From Candidatus Rifleibacteriota bacterium (GTDB taxonomy: Bacteria; Riflebacteria; Ozemobacteria; Ozemobacterales; Ozemobacteraceae): a DNA stretch of 17,071 bases. Below are positions 1 through 6,646 of the stretch, one piece after another. Position 1 is the stretch's first letter. Every line of letters starts with the position of its first letter. Under the pieces are notes generated by a model that was given only the letters and a program-made list of their open reading frames with translations, did no database searches and was not told where the DNA came from. The translations under genes and the position numbers were made by a program. Location: assembly GCA_029565415.1 (NCBI GenBank), contig JAKQOH010000161.1:1-17071 (forward strand), in the 5' to 3' direction.

Positions 1-840
1 ACTCAACCCCACCTGGATGACGCGCAGGTTCGTGTCGTTCGTGACGATGAGGGGCCAGACGAAGCTGTTCCAGGTGCCGAGGAACGAGAAGATCCCCAGG
101 GTCACCATCGGAGGCTTGCTCAGCGGCAGCACGATCTTGAAATAGAACTGGAGCCGGGTGCAGCCATCCAGCATGGCCGCCTCGAACAGATCCTTCGGCA
201 GTTGCATGAAGAACTGTCGCAGGAAGAAAACCGAATAGGCGGATGCCAGCCAGGGAACGATCAGGGCCAGATACGTGTTGATCCAGTGAATTTTTGACAA
301 TATAATATAATCAGGTATGAGAAGCGCCTGCTGCGGCAGCATCATCGTGCCGAGCATCAGCAGGAACAACTGGTCCTTGAACGGGAACTTGAAGAAGGCG
401 AAGGCATAGGCCGCCAGGGATGCGAAGATCAGCGAGCCGGTCGTGATCGTGATGGCGGTGAGGAACGTGTTCAGGAAATACCGGTAGAAGGGCTGGGCAT
501 CCCATGCTTCCTTGTAATTGTCGAACAGGTCGAAGGGCTTCTGGATCTTCTTGCCCGTCGTCGCGGATGCGGTGCGCGACTCGGCGTAGAGGGCCTTCTG
601 CTTCTCGTGGTCGTCGATGCGCTTCTGGTCCTCGGCGTTGTTCAGGAACGAGGGGCGCACGAGATCGGGAAGCAGCACGATCGTTTTCCCCGTGCGCAGG
701 ATCTCGTCCTCGCTCTTGAACGAGGTCATGATCATCCAGACGAAGGGGAAGATCATGAAGATCGAGCCGGCGATGAGCATCGCATGGATCAGGATATGGG
801 AGGGGTGTTTGAAGAGCGGCTTTTTGACGGTGGTGTTCAT
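1..840 (-). CDS. Sugar ABC transporter permease, MalG-like (3' end missing)
   Basis: This is an inner-membrane subunit of a carbohydrate-type ABC importer (MalG/UgpE side of the binding-protein-dependent permease family). The frame is open from ATG at 840 to the window edge, giving 280 residues; by family length roughly the last transmembrane helix and tail lie outside. Hydrophobic segments sit near residues 15-38, 122-145, 157-178, 186-208 and 244-266. The EAA loop that docks on the ATPase is clear at residues 220-243 (EAAMLDGC, then ending VLPLSKPP). The loop between the first and second membrane segments (about residues 42-118) is unusually long and charged. It follows the upstream permease stop by 9 nt, and a GAGG overlapping that stop probably serves as its ribosome site. 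The transported substrate cannot be told from sequence. No ATPase or binding protein gene is visible in the window. Confidence 0.93.
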   Translation of the reverse strand, partial: MNTTVKKPLFKHPSHILIHAMLIAGSIFMIFPFVWMIMTSFKSEDEILRTGKTIVLLPDLVRPSFLNNAEDQKRIDDHEKQKALYAESRTASATTGKKIQKPFDLFDNYKEAWDAQPFYRYFLNTFLTAITITTGSLIFASLAAYAFAFFKFPFKDQLFLLMLGTMMLPQQALLIPDYIILSKIHWINTYLALIVPWLASAYSVFFLRQFFMQLPKDLFEAAMLDGCTRLQFYFKIVLPLSKPPMVTLGIFSFLGTWNSFVWPLIVTNDTNLRVIQVGLS

Positions 841-849
841 GCGTCGGCC

Positions 850-1728
850 TCAGGAGTAATGGACTTTCTTTTCAACGTACAGCTTGTTGAAAAGGGTCAT
901 GCTGAAGATCATGATGAACAACACGAACGCGATCGCCAGCGCGTAGCCGAACTCGAACTTTTCGAAGGCCTTCTGATACAGGTAATACACGATGACCAGC
1001 GTGCTCTTGAGAGGGCCGCCGCGCGGGGTCATCATGTAGATCTGCGAAAACACCTGGAAGCTGCCGATCGTCGACATCACGAACACGAAGAACGTCGTCG
1101 GCGACAGGAGGGGGAAGGTGATGTGCCGGAACTGCTGGAGCCAACTCGCCCCGTCGATCCGCGCCGCCTCATACAGATGCTTCGGAATGTTCTGCAGGCC
1201 GGCGAGGAAGATCACGACGTTGTAGCCGAGCCCTTTCCAGACGCTCATCAGGATGATGCAGGGCATCGCCCAGAAGGGGTCCTGCAGCCAGAGTTGCGGC
1301 GGCAGGTGGAGGAGCGCCAGCAGCTTGTTCAGCAGGCCGTAATCCGGGTGGTAGATGAAGTTCCAGACGATCGAAACCGCGTTGAGAGAGGTGATCACGG
1401 GCAGAAAATAGATGGTGCGATAGATGCCGATGCCCGAAATCGGATTGTTCAGGAGCAGGGCGATGCTCATGGAGCACGCGATCGACAGGGGGACGCTGAC
1501 GATGGCATAGTAGAAGGTATTGACCAGCGACTTGTAGAACATCGGGTCGTCGAACAGCCGGGCGAAGTTGTCCAGCCCGACCCATTCGGCTTCACCGATC
1601 AGATCCCAGCGGTAGAAGCTGATCGCCAGCGAGTAGAAGATCGGCAGGACGTGGAAGCAGAGCAGGATGCCGAAGACGGGAACCAGGTAGAAGTAGGCTC
1701 CCCAGTCGATCTTTTTGGTTTTGAACAT
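850..1728 (-). CDS. Sugar ABC transporter permease, MalF/UgpA-like
   Basis: This 292-residue integral membrane protein is the partner permease of a sugar-type ABC importer. Six hydrophobic stretches are seen near residues 11-38, 70-94, 103-124, 153-178, 211-233 and 262-281. The EAA loop lies at residues 187-210 (EAARIDGASW, ending TFPLLSP), matching the COG1175 family pattern. Length is normal for the family (about 290-300). The gene begins 18 nt after the stop of the GIFT-domain protein and ends 9 nt before the MalG-like gene, so the three are very likely one transcript. I see no convincing Shine-Dalgarno sequence before ATG 1728, and translation may depend on coupling to the upstream gene. 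Substrate is unknown: the family takes up sugars, polyols and glycerol-3-phosphate. Confidence 0.95.
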   Translation of the reverse strand: MFKTKKIDWGAYFYLVPVFGILLCFHVLPIFYSLAISFYRWDLIGEAEWVGLDNFARLFDDPMFYKSLVNTFYYAIVSVPLSIACSMSIALLLNNPISGIGIYRTIYFLPVITSLNAVSIVWNFIYHPDYGLLNKLLALLHLPPQLWLQDPFWAMPCIILMSVWKGLGYNVVIFLAGLQNIPKHLYEAARIDGASWLQQFRHITFPLLSPTTFFVFVMSTIGSFQVFSQIYMMTPRGGPLKSTLVIVYYLYQKAFEKFEFGYALAIAFVLFIMIFSMTLFNKLYVEKKVHYS

Positions 1729-1746
1729 GACGTGGCGGATACCGGA

Positions 1747-3435
1747 TCAGCGACCGCGGCCCCTCGCCGCCGGGCGGTTCCGGGCTGTGGCCCGCGCCGG
1801 GGAGAGCTGCTTCATCAGGTTGTCATACAGCGCCGGCGTCTCGTGCGTGAAGGGGGCCGGGCCGGGCTTGGAGGCGTTGATGTCGCTGTCGGGATACTGG
1901 TAATCGGTGAAGTTCGAACAGCCGATCACGGTCAGGATGCCGTTGGCCAGCTTTTCCTGCGCCATGATCGCGATCGGGGTGCCCTTCGGGTAGATGACCG
2001 CGTCGTTCTTCTTGTCGCCGTCCTTGTTGATCGTGTCGTCGTCGCCCGTGATCAGGATGTCGACGCCGGCATCGGCCGTCAGCGGCTTGCCGTCGCGGGT
2101 CAGCAGCGAGCAGGTGCCCCAGGTGATGACCGTCTTGACGCCGGCCATGATGGGCGAATCGCTCTTCAGCACGTGAGCCAGCACGCCCCACGGCTTGTTC
2201 GTCTTGTTCGTGTTGTCCCACACCTGGTCGTCATTGTACCGGATGACCGAGCCAAGCTTGCCGAGCAGGGTGTTGAGGGTGTTGCGCCCGTCGAGATCCG
2301 ACGAATCCCAGTCGCAGGACATGACGAGCCGGCCGCCGGCCATCAGCCACTCGACGACGGCGTTCATCTCGGGCTCCATGATCGGGAGCGAGGTGTTCGG
2401 AAGCATCACGATCCCGAACCGGTTCAGCATCTCGGGGGTGATCAGGTTCAGCGTGTAATACACCTTGAACCCGTTCTTGAGCATGTGGCGCTCGAAGGTT
2501 TCCATCTTGTCGGAAGCGGCGTTCCCGTGGGCCGCGTCGACGAGGATGTTGCACGTGCGATCCGCCTCTGAGGCATCGTTCCAGAACTTGACCTCGCGGG
2601 AGGGAATGCGCTTGGCCGGGTTGCTGCCGGTGACCCACATCATCGCGTTGTAGGCGAGCTGCGGGTGGGAATACATGAACGAGTCGTAGCTGTCGTGCAG
2701 CTTCTTCACGCCTCCGGCACGCCGGGAGGCCGGCTCGGCGACGGGAGTGGCGGTGCCGTCGTCGAAGGGGGAACTGTCGCCCAGGCCGATCACGCGGCCT
2801 TTTCCTGCTTCGGCGGCAACGATATAGGGCTCTTTTTTATAGCGGCTGTCCAGCAGGCCGACGGCCTTCGCATCGTCCTTCGGGGTCAGGGTGAAGGTCG
2901 AGGCCGCCCAGGCGCCGACGCCGCGGACACCATACATCGCGGGGTGATCCTTGTTGGCCGTGCCGCTGACGGGGGCCTCATACAGGAAGTTCCCGGTGAA
3001 GGTGAACCCGAACTCGCCGCAGAAGCTGTTGAGGGCTTTCACGGCATCCCAGCCGTCGTTGTCGCGGTCGGCGTTGCCGTGGTCACCGATCAGGAAGGCG
3101 CCGCCGCCGTTCTTCACGAACTCGACGATGGCCGTCTGCTCGGCTTTTTCATAGGGGTTGTTCGGTTCGGCGAGGATGAGCGCGTCGTATCCGGCGAGGA
3201 GCTCCGGGGTGAAGCGACGATTCGACGAGACCTTGCTGAGGGAGTCGATGGAAAAGCCGTTCGCCTTGAGCATGTCGCACATCTCGGAATAGGCCCCCGA
3301 GACGATCCAGTCCGCGTTGCCGGCGGTCTGGCCGTGCGTGTCGTCATACAGGACCTTCACGTCGGCGGCCGAAGCCGGCACGAGAACCGTGAAAACGGCG
3401 AGAATGGCAAGAACGAACATCGCGAGTTTCTTCAT
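1747..3435 (-). CDS. Secreted protein with two tandem GATase-like (GIFT/DUF4350-like) domains
   Basis: The 562-residue product has a Sec signal peptide at about residues 1-23 (MKKLAMFVLA, ending ASAAD). Two copies of a similar alpha/beta unit follow. Copy 1 is about residues 26-270 and opens VLYDDTHGQ, with a GGGAFLIGDHG strand-turn at 110-120 and GKGRVIGLGDSS at 211-222. Copy 2 is about residues 296-545 and opens ILVDAAHGN, with AGGRLVMSCDWD at 366-377 and ANGILTVIGCSN at 498-508. The layout resembles class I glutamine-amidotransferase-like folds found in IFT52/GldG/DUF4350 proteins, which generally lack catalysis and bind partners or ligands; I see no Cys-His-Glu triad. The C-terminus (about 546-562) is Arg/Ala-rich. 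It is the first gene of the permease operon, where a solute-binding protein would be expected. AGGGGG lies 8 nt before ATG 3435. Family call moderate, function unknown. Confidence 0.85.
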   Translation of the reverse strand: MKKLAMFVLAILAVFTVLVPASAADVKVLYDDTHGQTAGNADWIVSGAYSEMCDMLKANGFSIDSLSKVSSNRRFTPELLAGYDALILAEPNNPYEKAEQTAIVEFVKNGGGAFLIGDHGNADRDNDGWDAVKALNSFCGEFGFTFTGNFLYEAPVSGTANKDHPAMYGVRGVGAWAASTFTLTPKDDAKAVGLLDSRYKKEPYIVAAEAGKGRVIGLGDSSPFDDGTATPVAEPASRRAGGVKKLHDSYDSFMYSHPQLAYNAMMWVTGSNPAKRIPSREVKFWNDASEADRTCNILVDAAHGNAASDKMETFERHMLKNGFKVYYTLNLITPEMLNRFGIVMLPNTSLPIMEPEMNAVVEWLMAGGRLVMSCDWDSSDLDGRNTLNTLLGKLGSVIRYNDDQVWDNTNKTNKPWGVLAHVLKSDSPIMAGVKTVITWGTCSLLTRDGKPLTADAGVDILITGDDDTINKDGDKKNDAVIYPKGTPIAIMAQEKLANGILTVIGCSNFTDYQYPDSDINASKPGPAPFTHETPALYDNLMKQLSPARATARNRPAARGRGR

Positions 3436-3471
3436 CGTGATTCCCCCTGTAAAGAGTGAGGCGTTTCAGGG

Positions 3472-3500
3472 AGTATACGAAATACGCCCGCGATGGGCAA
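3472..3500 (-). promoter_or_regulatory. Sigma70-type promoter for the GIFT-protein/permease operon
   Basis: On the minus strand, TTGCCC (3495-3500) and TATACT (3472-3477) are separated by exactly 17 nt. Transcription would start near 3465, giving a leader of about 30 nt before ATG 3435. It lies in the 84-nt gap after the propeller gene. A short GCCC/GGGC inverted repeat lies between the two boxes and could be an operator, but it is only 4 bp. Confidence 0.7.
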
Positions 3501-3519
3501 GGTACGAATTACGTGCCTT

Positions 3520-5472
3520 TCATTCCGACGGCAGATCGGGAATCGCGAGGGCTGCGCCGGTCGGCGGCGTCGAGGTGGCGATCGCTCCCGTTCCGGAGGC
3601 CGTATCCGGCTCGGGCGGGGCTTCTTCCATATCGTCTTCGTTCCCGTCGGCGGAGCGAGGCGGCTTCACCTCGCCGATTCCCGTGGTGCGACCGCGCCAA
3701 AGGCTCATCGGGCCACGGGTGTTGGACAGGAACAGGATCTGGGCAAACTCTTGGGACAGTTCGAACCGCCGGATATTGTAGGCTTCGAGGAACTCGAGCA
3801 GGGACTTGGCGTCGGCGGCCGAGAGACCCGTGAAACACACGATGTTTCGTTCGGGGAAGGGGTAGGGCGAGCGGCGCAGGCAGAAGGTTCCGACGCGGGT
3901 TGGATACCCGGATGGAAGGGAAAGACCGAGGAACCACCGCGTCTCGAACCTGTCCATGAACTGATGGTTGCCCTGGGCCATGCCCGTGTCATACAGCGGC
4001 CGGAACTTCGAATCCATCGTTTTGTAGGCGTAGCAGTAGGCCAGGGCGAGATCGATCGCGCCGGCTTCGGGAGCGCCGCTGCCGGTGCGGTCGCCGGGGG
4101 CGGGAGTCAGACGGGCCGCGAACGTGGAGGCGAGGTTCCAGAGGGGGCTCGAGACGCGCGGGGAGCGGAGATGCCCCTCGAGATACAGGACGCGGTTCTT
4201 GCTCCAGAACGAAACGAGCTTGATCGTGTCGCTGGAGGTGTGCTGCTGTTCCGGCAGCTCGACGGCCTGGCCGAGATCGTTCAGGTCGTATCGCCGGAGG
4301 ATCGAGCAGGTGAAGTCGCGATCGTCGAACTCCTGTTTGTCCCGGGTCTGGCCGACGATTTCGACGAGAGCGAAAGCCCGGGCATCCGGTGACCAGACGA
4401 TCTCGGAAAGCTGGCCCTGAAGGGTCACGAGGCGCGGAATCGTGCGATTTCCGGCAAGATCGATGAGATTGACGACGTGGTCGGTGACGAAAAACAGCTT
4501 CTTCCCGTCGGGTGCCCAGAAGGGGTAGGCAAACTGGTAATTCCCGTCGATTTCGGTCTGGCGGACGACCTGTTCGACGTGCTTTCCCGCCGCTGCATCG
4601 AAGACGAACAGACGGCGTTCGAGCGAGCCCCGGTGCAGCACGATGCCGGCCAGGACCGGACCGGTGGGGGCCCATTCCATATCCAGAAGCTGGAGTTGCG
4701 GGTCTTCGAAGAGATTCAGGGGGGGCGCCTGGGGCGTTTGCAGGTCGAGCAGTTTCAGGACGCCGTTTTCGGTGAAGCTCAGCCAGCGCCCATCGGCGGA
4801 TGCACGGGGAAAGCCGTACGGCTTGTGACTGTGGGGCAGGAGGATGCTGCCGCTGGCGTCGGCGAGGAGGACGAGGTGGTTCGCGACCTCGTCGGGGCGC
4901 ACGGCGACCACGGCCGCTGAGGCGACCGGCTCGAAATCGAGGTCGGGATACAGCTCGGTGAGGCCGTTCGAGAGGCAGGAAAAGCCGAGATCGGCCTCGA
5001 TCGTGTCGGTGCGTCGCGGGAGATGGTCGCGCATCGTCAGAAGCGAGCGTACGTCATCGATGAGTCGCGAGGAAACTGTTCCGGCTTTCCGCTTCAGGGC
5101 GGCGTTCAACGCCATCAAAAACCCGTTCCCGCCGAGATCGGGGAGCTGGATCCGATTGGGCCCGGGCTGGAAGGCGGTGTTCCGGTTCGGGGAATAATCG
5201 AGGGTGAATTCTGTATTAGAAGCTATATAGTTCATGCGGATGAGGGCGGCGAGGTAGTGGTCGGCGAAGTTCACCAGCAGGTTCATCCGGGCCACATCCC
5301 GGCTCAGCGAGCTTCCATCGCCCAGGCGAAGCGGGGACTGATACTGGATCCTGACGCGTTCGCCGCTGAAGACGATCGTGCCCTCGCTCGGTCCGGAGGC
5401 GGCGTGGAGGGGGTGGGACAGAAGGGCCGCGACGATGACGGCGGCGAACAGGAGGCGACAGGCGCGTTTCAT
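3520..5472 (-). CDS. Secreted TolB-like beta-propeller protein, function unknown
   Basis: I place the start at 5472, not at the longer open frame beginning 5520. ATG 5472 opens a signal peptide (MKRACRLLFA, cleavage near HAASG at 22-27) and has AGGGA 8 nt upstream. The mature part has an N-terminal alpha/beta region (about 30-190), a central stretch with PD40/TolB-like blades (about 195-460; for example SADGRWLSF at 225, WAPDGKKLFF at 319, WSPDARAFAL at 360), and a C-terminal domain (about 470-600). It ends in an acidic/Pro/Thr-rich tail (606-650). TolB-like propellers act as periplasmic protein-interaction platforms; this one lacks the TolB N-terminal domain in any form I recognise. It is 91 nt downstream of ispG on the same strand and may be read through or have its own weak promoter. 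Confidence 0.88.
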   Translation of the reverse strand: MKRACRLLFAAVIVAALLSHPLHAASGPSEGTIVFSGERVRIQYQSPLRLGDGSSLSRDVARMNLLVNFADHYLAALIRMNYIASNTEFTLDYSPNRNTAFQPGPNRIQLPDLGGNGFLMALNAALKRKAGTVSSRLIDDVRSLLTMRDHLPRRTDTIEADLGFSCLSNGLTELYPDLDFEPVASAAVVAVRPDEVANHLVLLADASGSILLPHSHKPYGFPRASADGRWLSFTENGVLKLLDLQTPQAPPLNLFEDPQLQLLDMEWAPTGPVLAGIVLHRGSLERRLFVFDAAAGKHVEQVVRQTEIDGNYQFAYPFWAPDGKKLFFVTDHVVNLIDLAGNRTIPRLVTLQGQLSEIVWSPDARAFALVEIVGQTRDKQEFDDRDFTCSILRRYDLNDLGQAVELPEQQHTSSDTIKLVSFWSKNRVLYLEGHLRSPRVSSPLWNLASTFAARLTPAPGDRTGSGAPEAGAIDLALAYCYAYKTMDSKFRPLYDTGMAQGNHQFMDRFETRWFLGLSLPSGYPTRVGTFCLRRSPYPFPERNIVCFTGLSAADAKSLLEFLEAYNIRRFELSQEFAQILFLSNTRGPMSLWRGRTTGIGEVKPPRSADGNEDDMEEAPPEPDTASGTGAIATSTPPTGAALAIPDLPSE

Positions 5473-5480
5473 GTTGGTGT

Positions 5481-5485
5481 TCCCT
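5481..5485 (-). promoter_or_regulatory. Ribosome binding site fixing the propeller-protein start
   Basis: AGGGA on the minus strand with an 8-nt spacer to ATG 5472. The longer frame starting at 5520 would bury this signal and put a hydrophilic extension in front of the signal peptide. Confidence 0.6.
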
Positions 5486-5523
5486 GCAATGGTCTCTGCC
5501 GGCCGTGCTTGGTCGGACAAGCG

Positions 5524-5552
5524 TTTTTACCACATTTCCCGGGTGTGGGAAA
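5524..5552 (-). promoter_or_regulatory. Inverted repeat and weak promoter-like boxes between ispG and propeller gene
   Basis: TTTCCC (5547-5552) and GGGAAA (5535-5540) form a 6-bp inverted repeat with a 6-nt loop just after ispG. No T-tract follows in the minus direction, so it is a poor terminator. TTTCCC with TAAAAA (5524-5529) at 17-nt spacing is a weak promoter candidate for the downstream gene. An operator is another possibility. Confidence 0.25.
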
Positions 5553-5563
5553 GGTTGACGGGC

Positions 5564-6646
5564 TCATTTTTTTTCGCCGTTCCCGGTGAGGCTGCGGTTG
5601 ATCTCTTCGAGCAGGCCATCGACCAGTTCAGCGGCCGGCAGGGTCTTCACGATCTGACCGTTGCGGAACACGAGGCCGCTCTCGCGCCCGCCGGCAATGC
5701 CGAAATCCGCCTGGCGGGCCTCCCCGGGGCCGTTCACGGCGCAGCCCATCACGGCGATCGTGATCGGCGCCTTCAGGCCGGCAACCCGCCGGCTGACGTC
5801 CCGGGCGATCGACTGGAGAGGGATCTGACATCGGCCGCAGGTGGGGCAGGAGACGATGGTCGGTCCGGCTTCCCGCAGGCCGGCGCAGCGCAGGATGCGG
5901 ATCCCGGCAGCGATCTCCTCGGCCGAATCTCCCGTCAGCGAAACGCGGATCGTGTCGCCGATTCCCTCGAGCAGCAGGGTCCCGATACCCATCGCCGACC
6001 GGATGATCCCCTCTTCGGGCAGCCCCGACTCGGTGACGCCCAGATGGAGTGGATGTTCACAGGAACGGGCGACGATACGGGCTGCCTCGATCATCGTGTG
6101 CAGATCGAACGCCTTGACGGCGATCTTGATCGCGCCGAAGCCGGCGCTTTCGAGAAGGGCGACCTCTTTCAGGGCGGATTCGGCGAGCGCCGCCGGTGTG
6201 ACGCCCCCGTGCCTGGCGGCGATTGCCGGGTCGAGGGAGCCTGCGTTGACGCCGACCCGGATCGGCACACCGCGTTCCGATGCCGCGCGGGCGACCTGCC
6301 GGACCTTGTCGGCGTCCCGGAGATTGCCGGGATTCAGCCGGAGGCCGTGAACCCCTCCCTCGAGCGCCCGGAGGGCGAGAAGATGGTCGAAATGGATGTC
6401 GGCAATGACGGGAATCGGGGCGCGTGGCGCGATCCGGCCGAGGGCGTCCGCCGCGGCCATGTCCGGGACCGCAAGACGGATGATCTCGCAGCCGGCAAGG
6501 GCAAGCCGTTCGATTTCCCGGAGCGTGGCTTCCGCATCCCGGGTGTCGGTTTTCGTCATCGTCTGCACCGTGACCGGTGCTCCTCCTCCAACCCGAACCG
6601 CGCCCAGGCGGATCATTTTCGATGTTCGACGTGCCATCGGACTCAT
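5564..6646 (-). CDS. ispG: 4-hydroxy-3-methylbut-2-en-1-yl diphosphate synthase (IspG/GcpE)
   Basis: IspG is the penultimate enzyme of the MEP isoprenoid pathway. It reductively opens methylerythritol cyclodiphosphate to HMBPP using a [4Fe-4S] cluster. The 360-residue product matches the short bacterial form. The N-terminal TIM-barrel domain carries PVTVQTMTKTDT (24-35), PVIADIHFD (79-87) and LRLNPGN (102-108). The cluster ligands are visible at Cys267 and Cys270 (SCPTCGRC), Cys302 (MGCAVNGPGEA) and Glu309. I choose ATG 6646: it has GGAGG at 8 nt and shares one base with the preceding stop (TGATG). A GTG at 6649 is the alternative, adding one residue. It is last in the operon behind signalling and pilin genes, an unusual setting for a housekeeping enzyme. 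Gene identity is secure. Confidence 0.98.
   Translation of the reverse strand: MSPMARRTSKMIRLGAVRVGGGAPVTVQTMTKTDTRDAEATLREIERLALAGCEIIRLAVPDMAAADALGRIAPRAPIPVIADIHFDHLLALRALEGGVHGLRLNPGNLRDADKVRQVARAASERGVPIRVGVNAGSLDPAIAARHGGVTPAALAESALKEVALLESAGFGAIKIAVKAFDLHTMIEAARIVARSCEHPLHLGVTESGLPEEGIIRSAMGIGTLLLEGIGDTIRVSLTGDSAEEIAAGIRILRCAGLREAGPTIVSCPTCGRCQIPLQSIARDVSRRVAGLKAPITIAVMGCAVNGPGEARQADFGIAGGRESGLVFRNGQIVKTLPAAELVDGLLEEINRSLTGNGEKK

Noticed and set aside
294..311. TTGACA followed by TATAAT on the plus strand
   Set aside because: The boxes are only 1-6 nt apart, inside a permease gene, and no plus-strand gene follows. It is one of the AT-rich codon islands.
607..2571. 654-codon open frame on the plus strand
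   Set aside because: It lies opposite three well-supported minus-strand genes. Its composition (Asp/Glu/His/Arg/Gln-rich, no domain pattern) is what high GC at third positions produces antisense.
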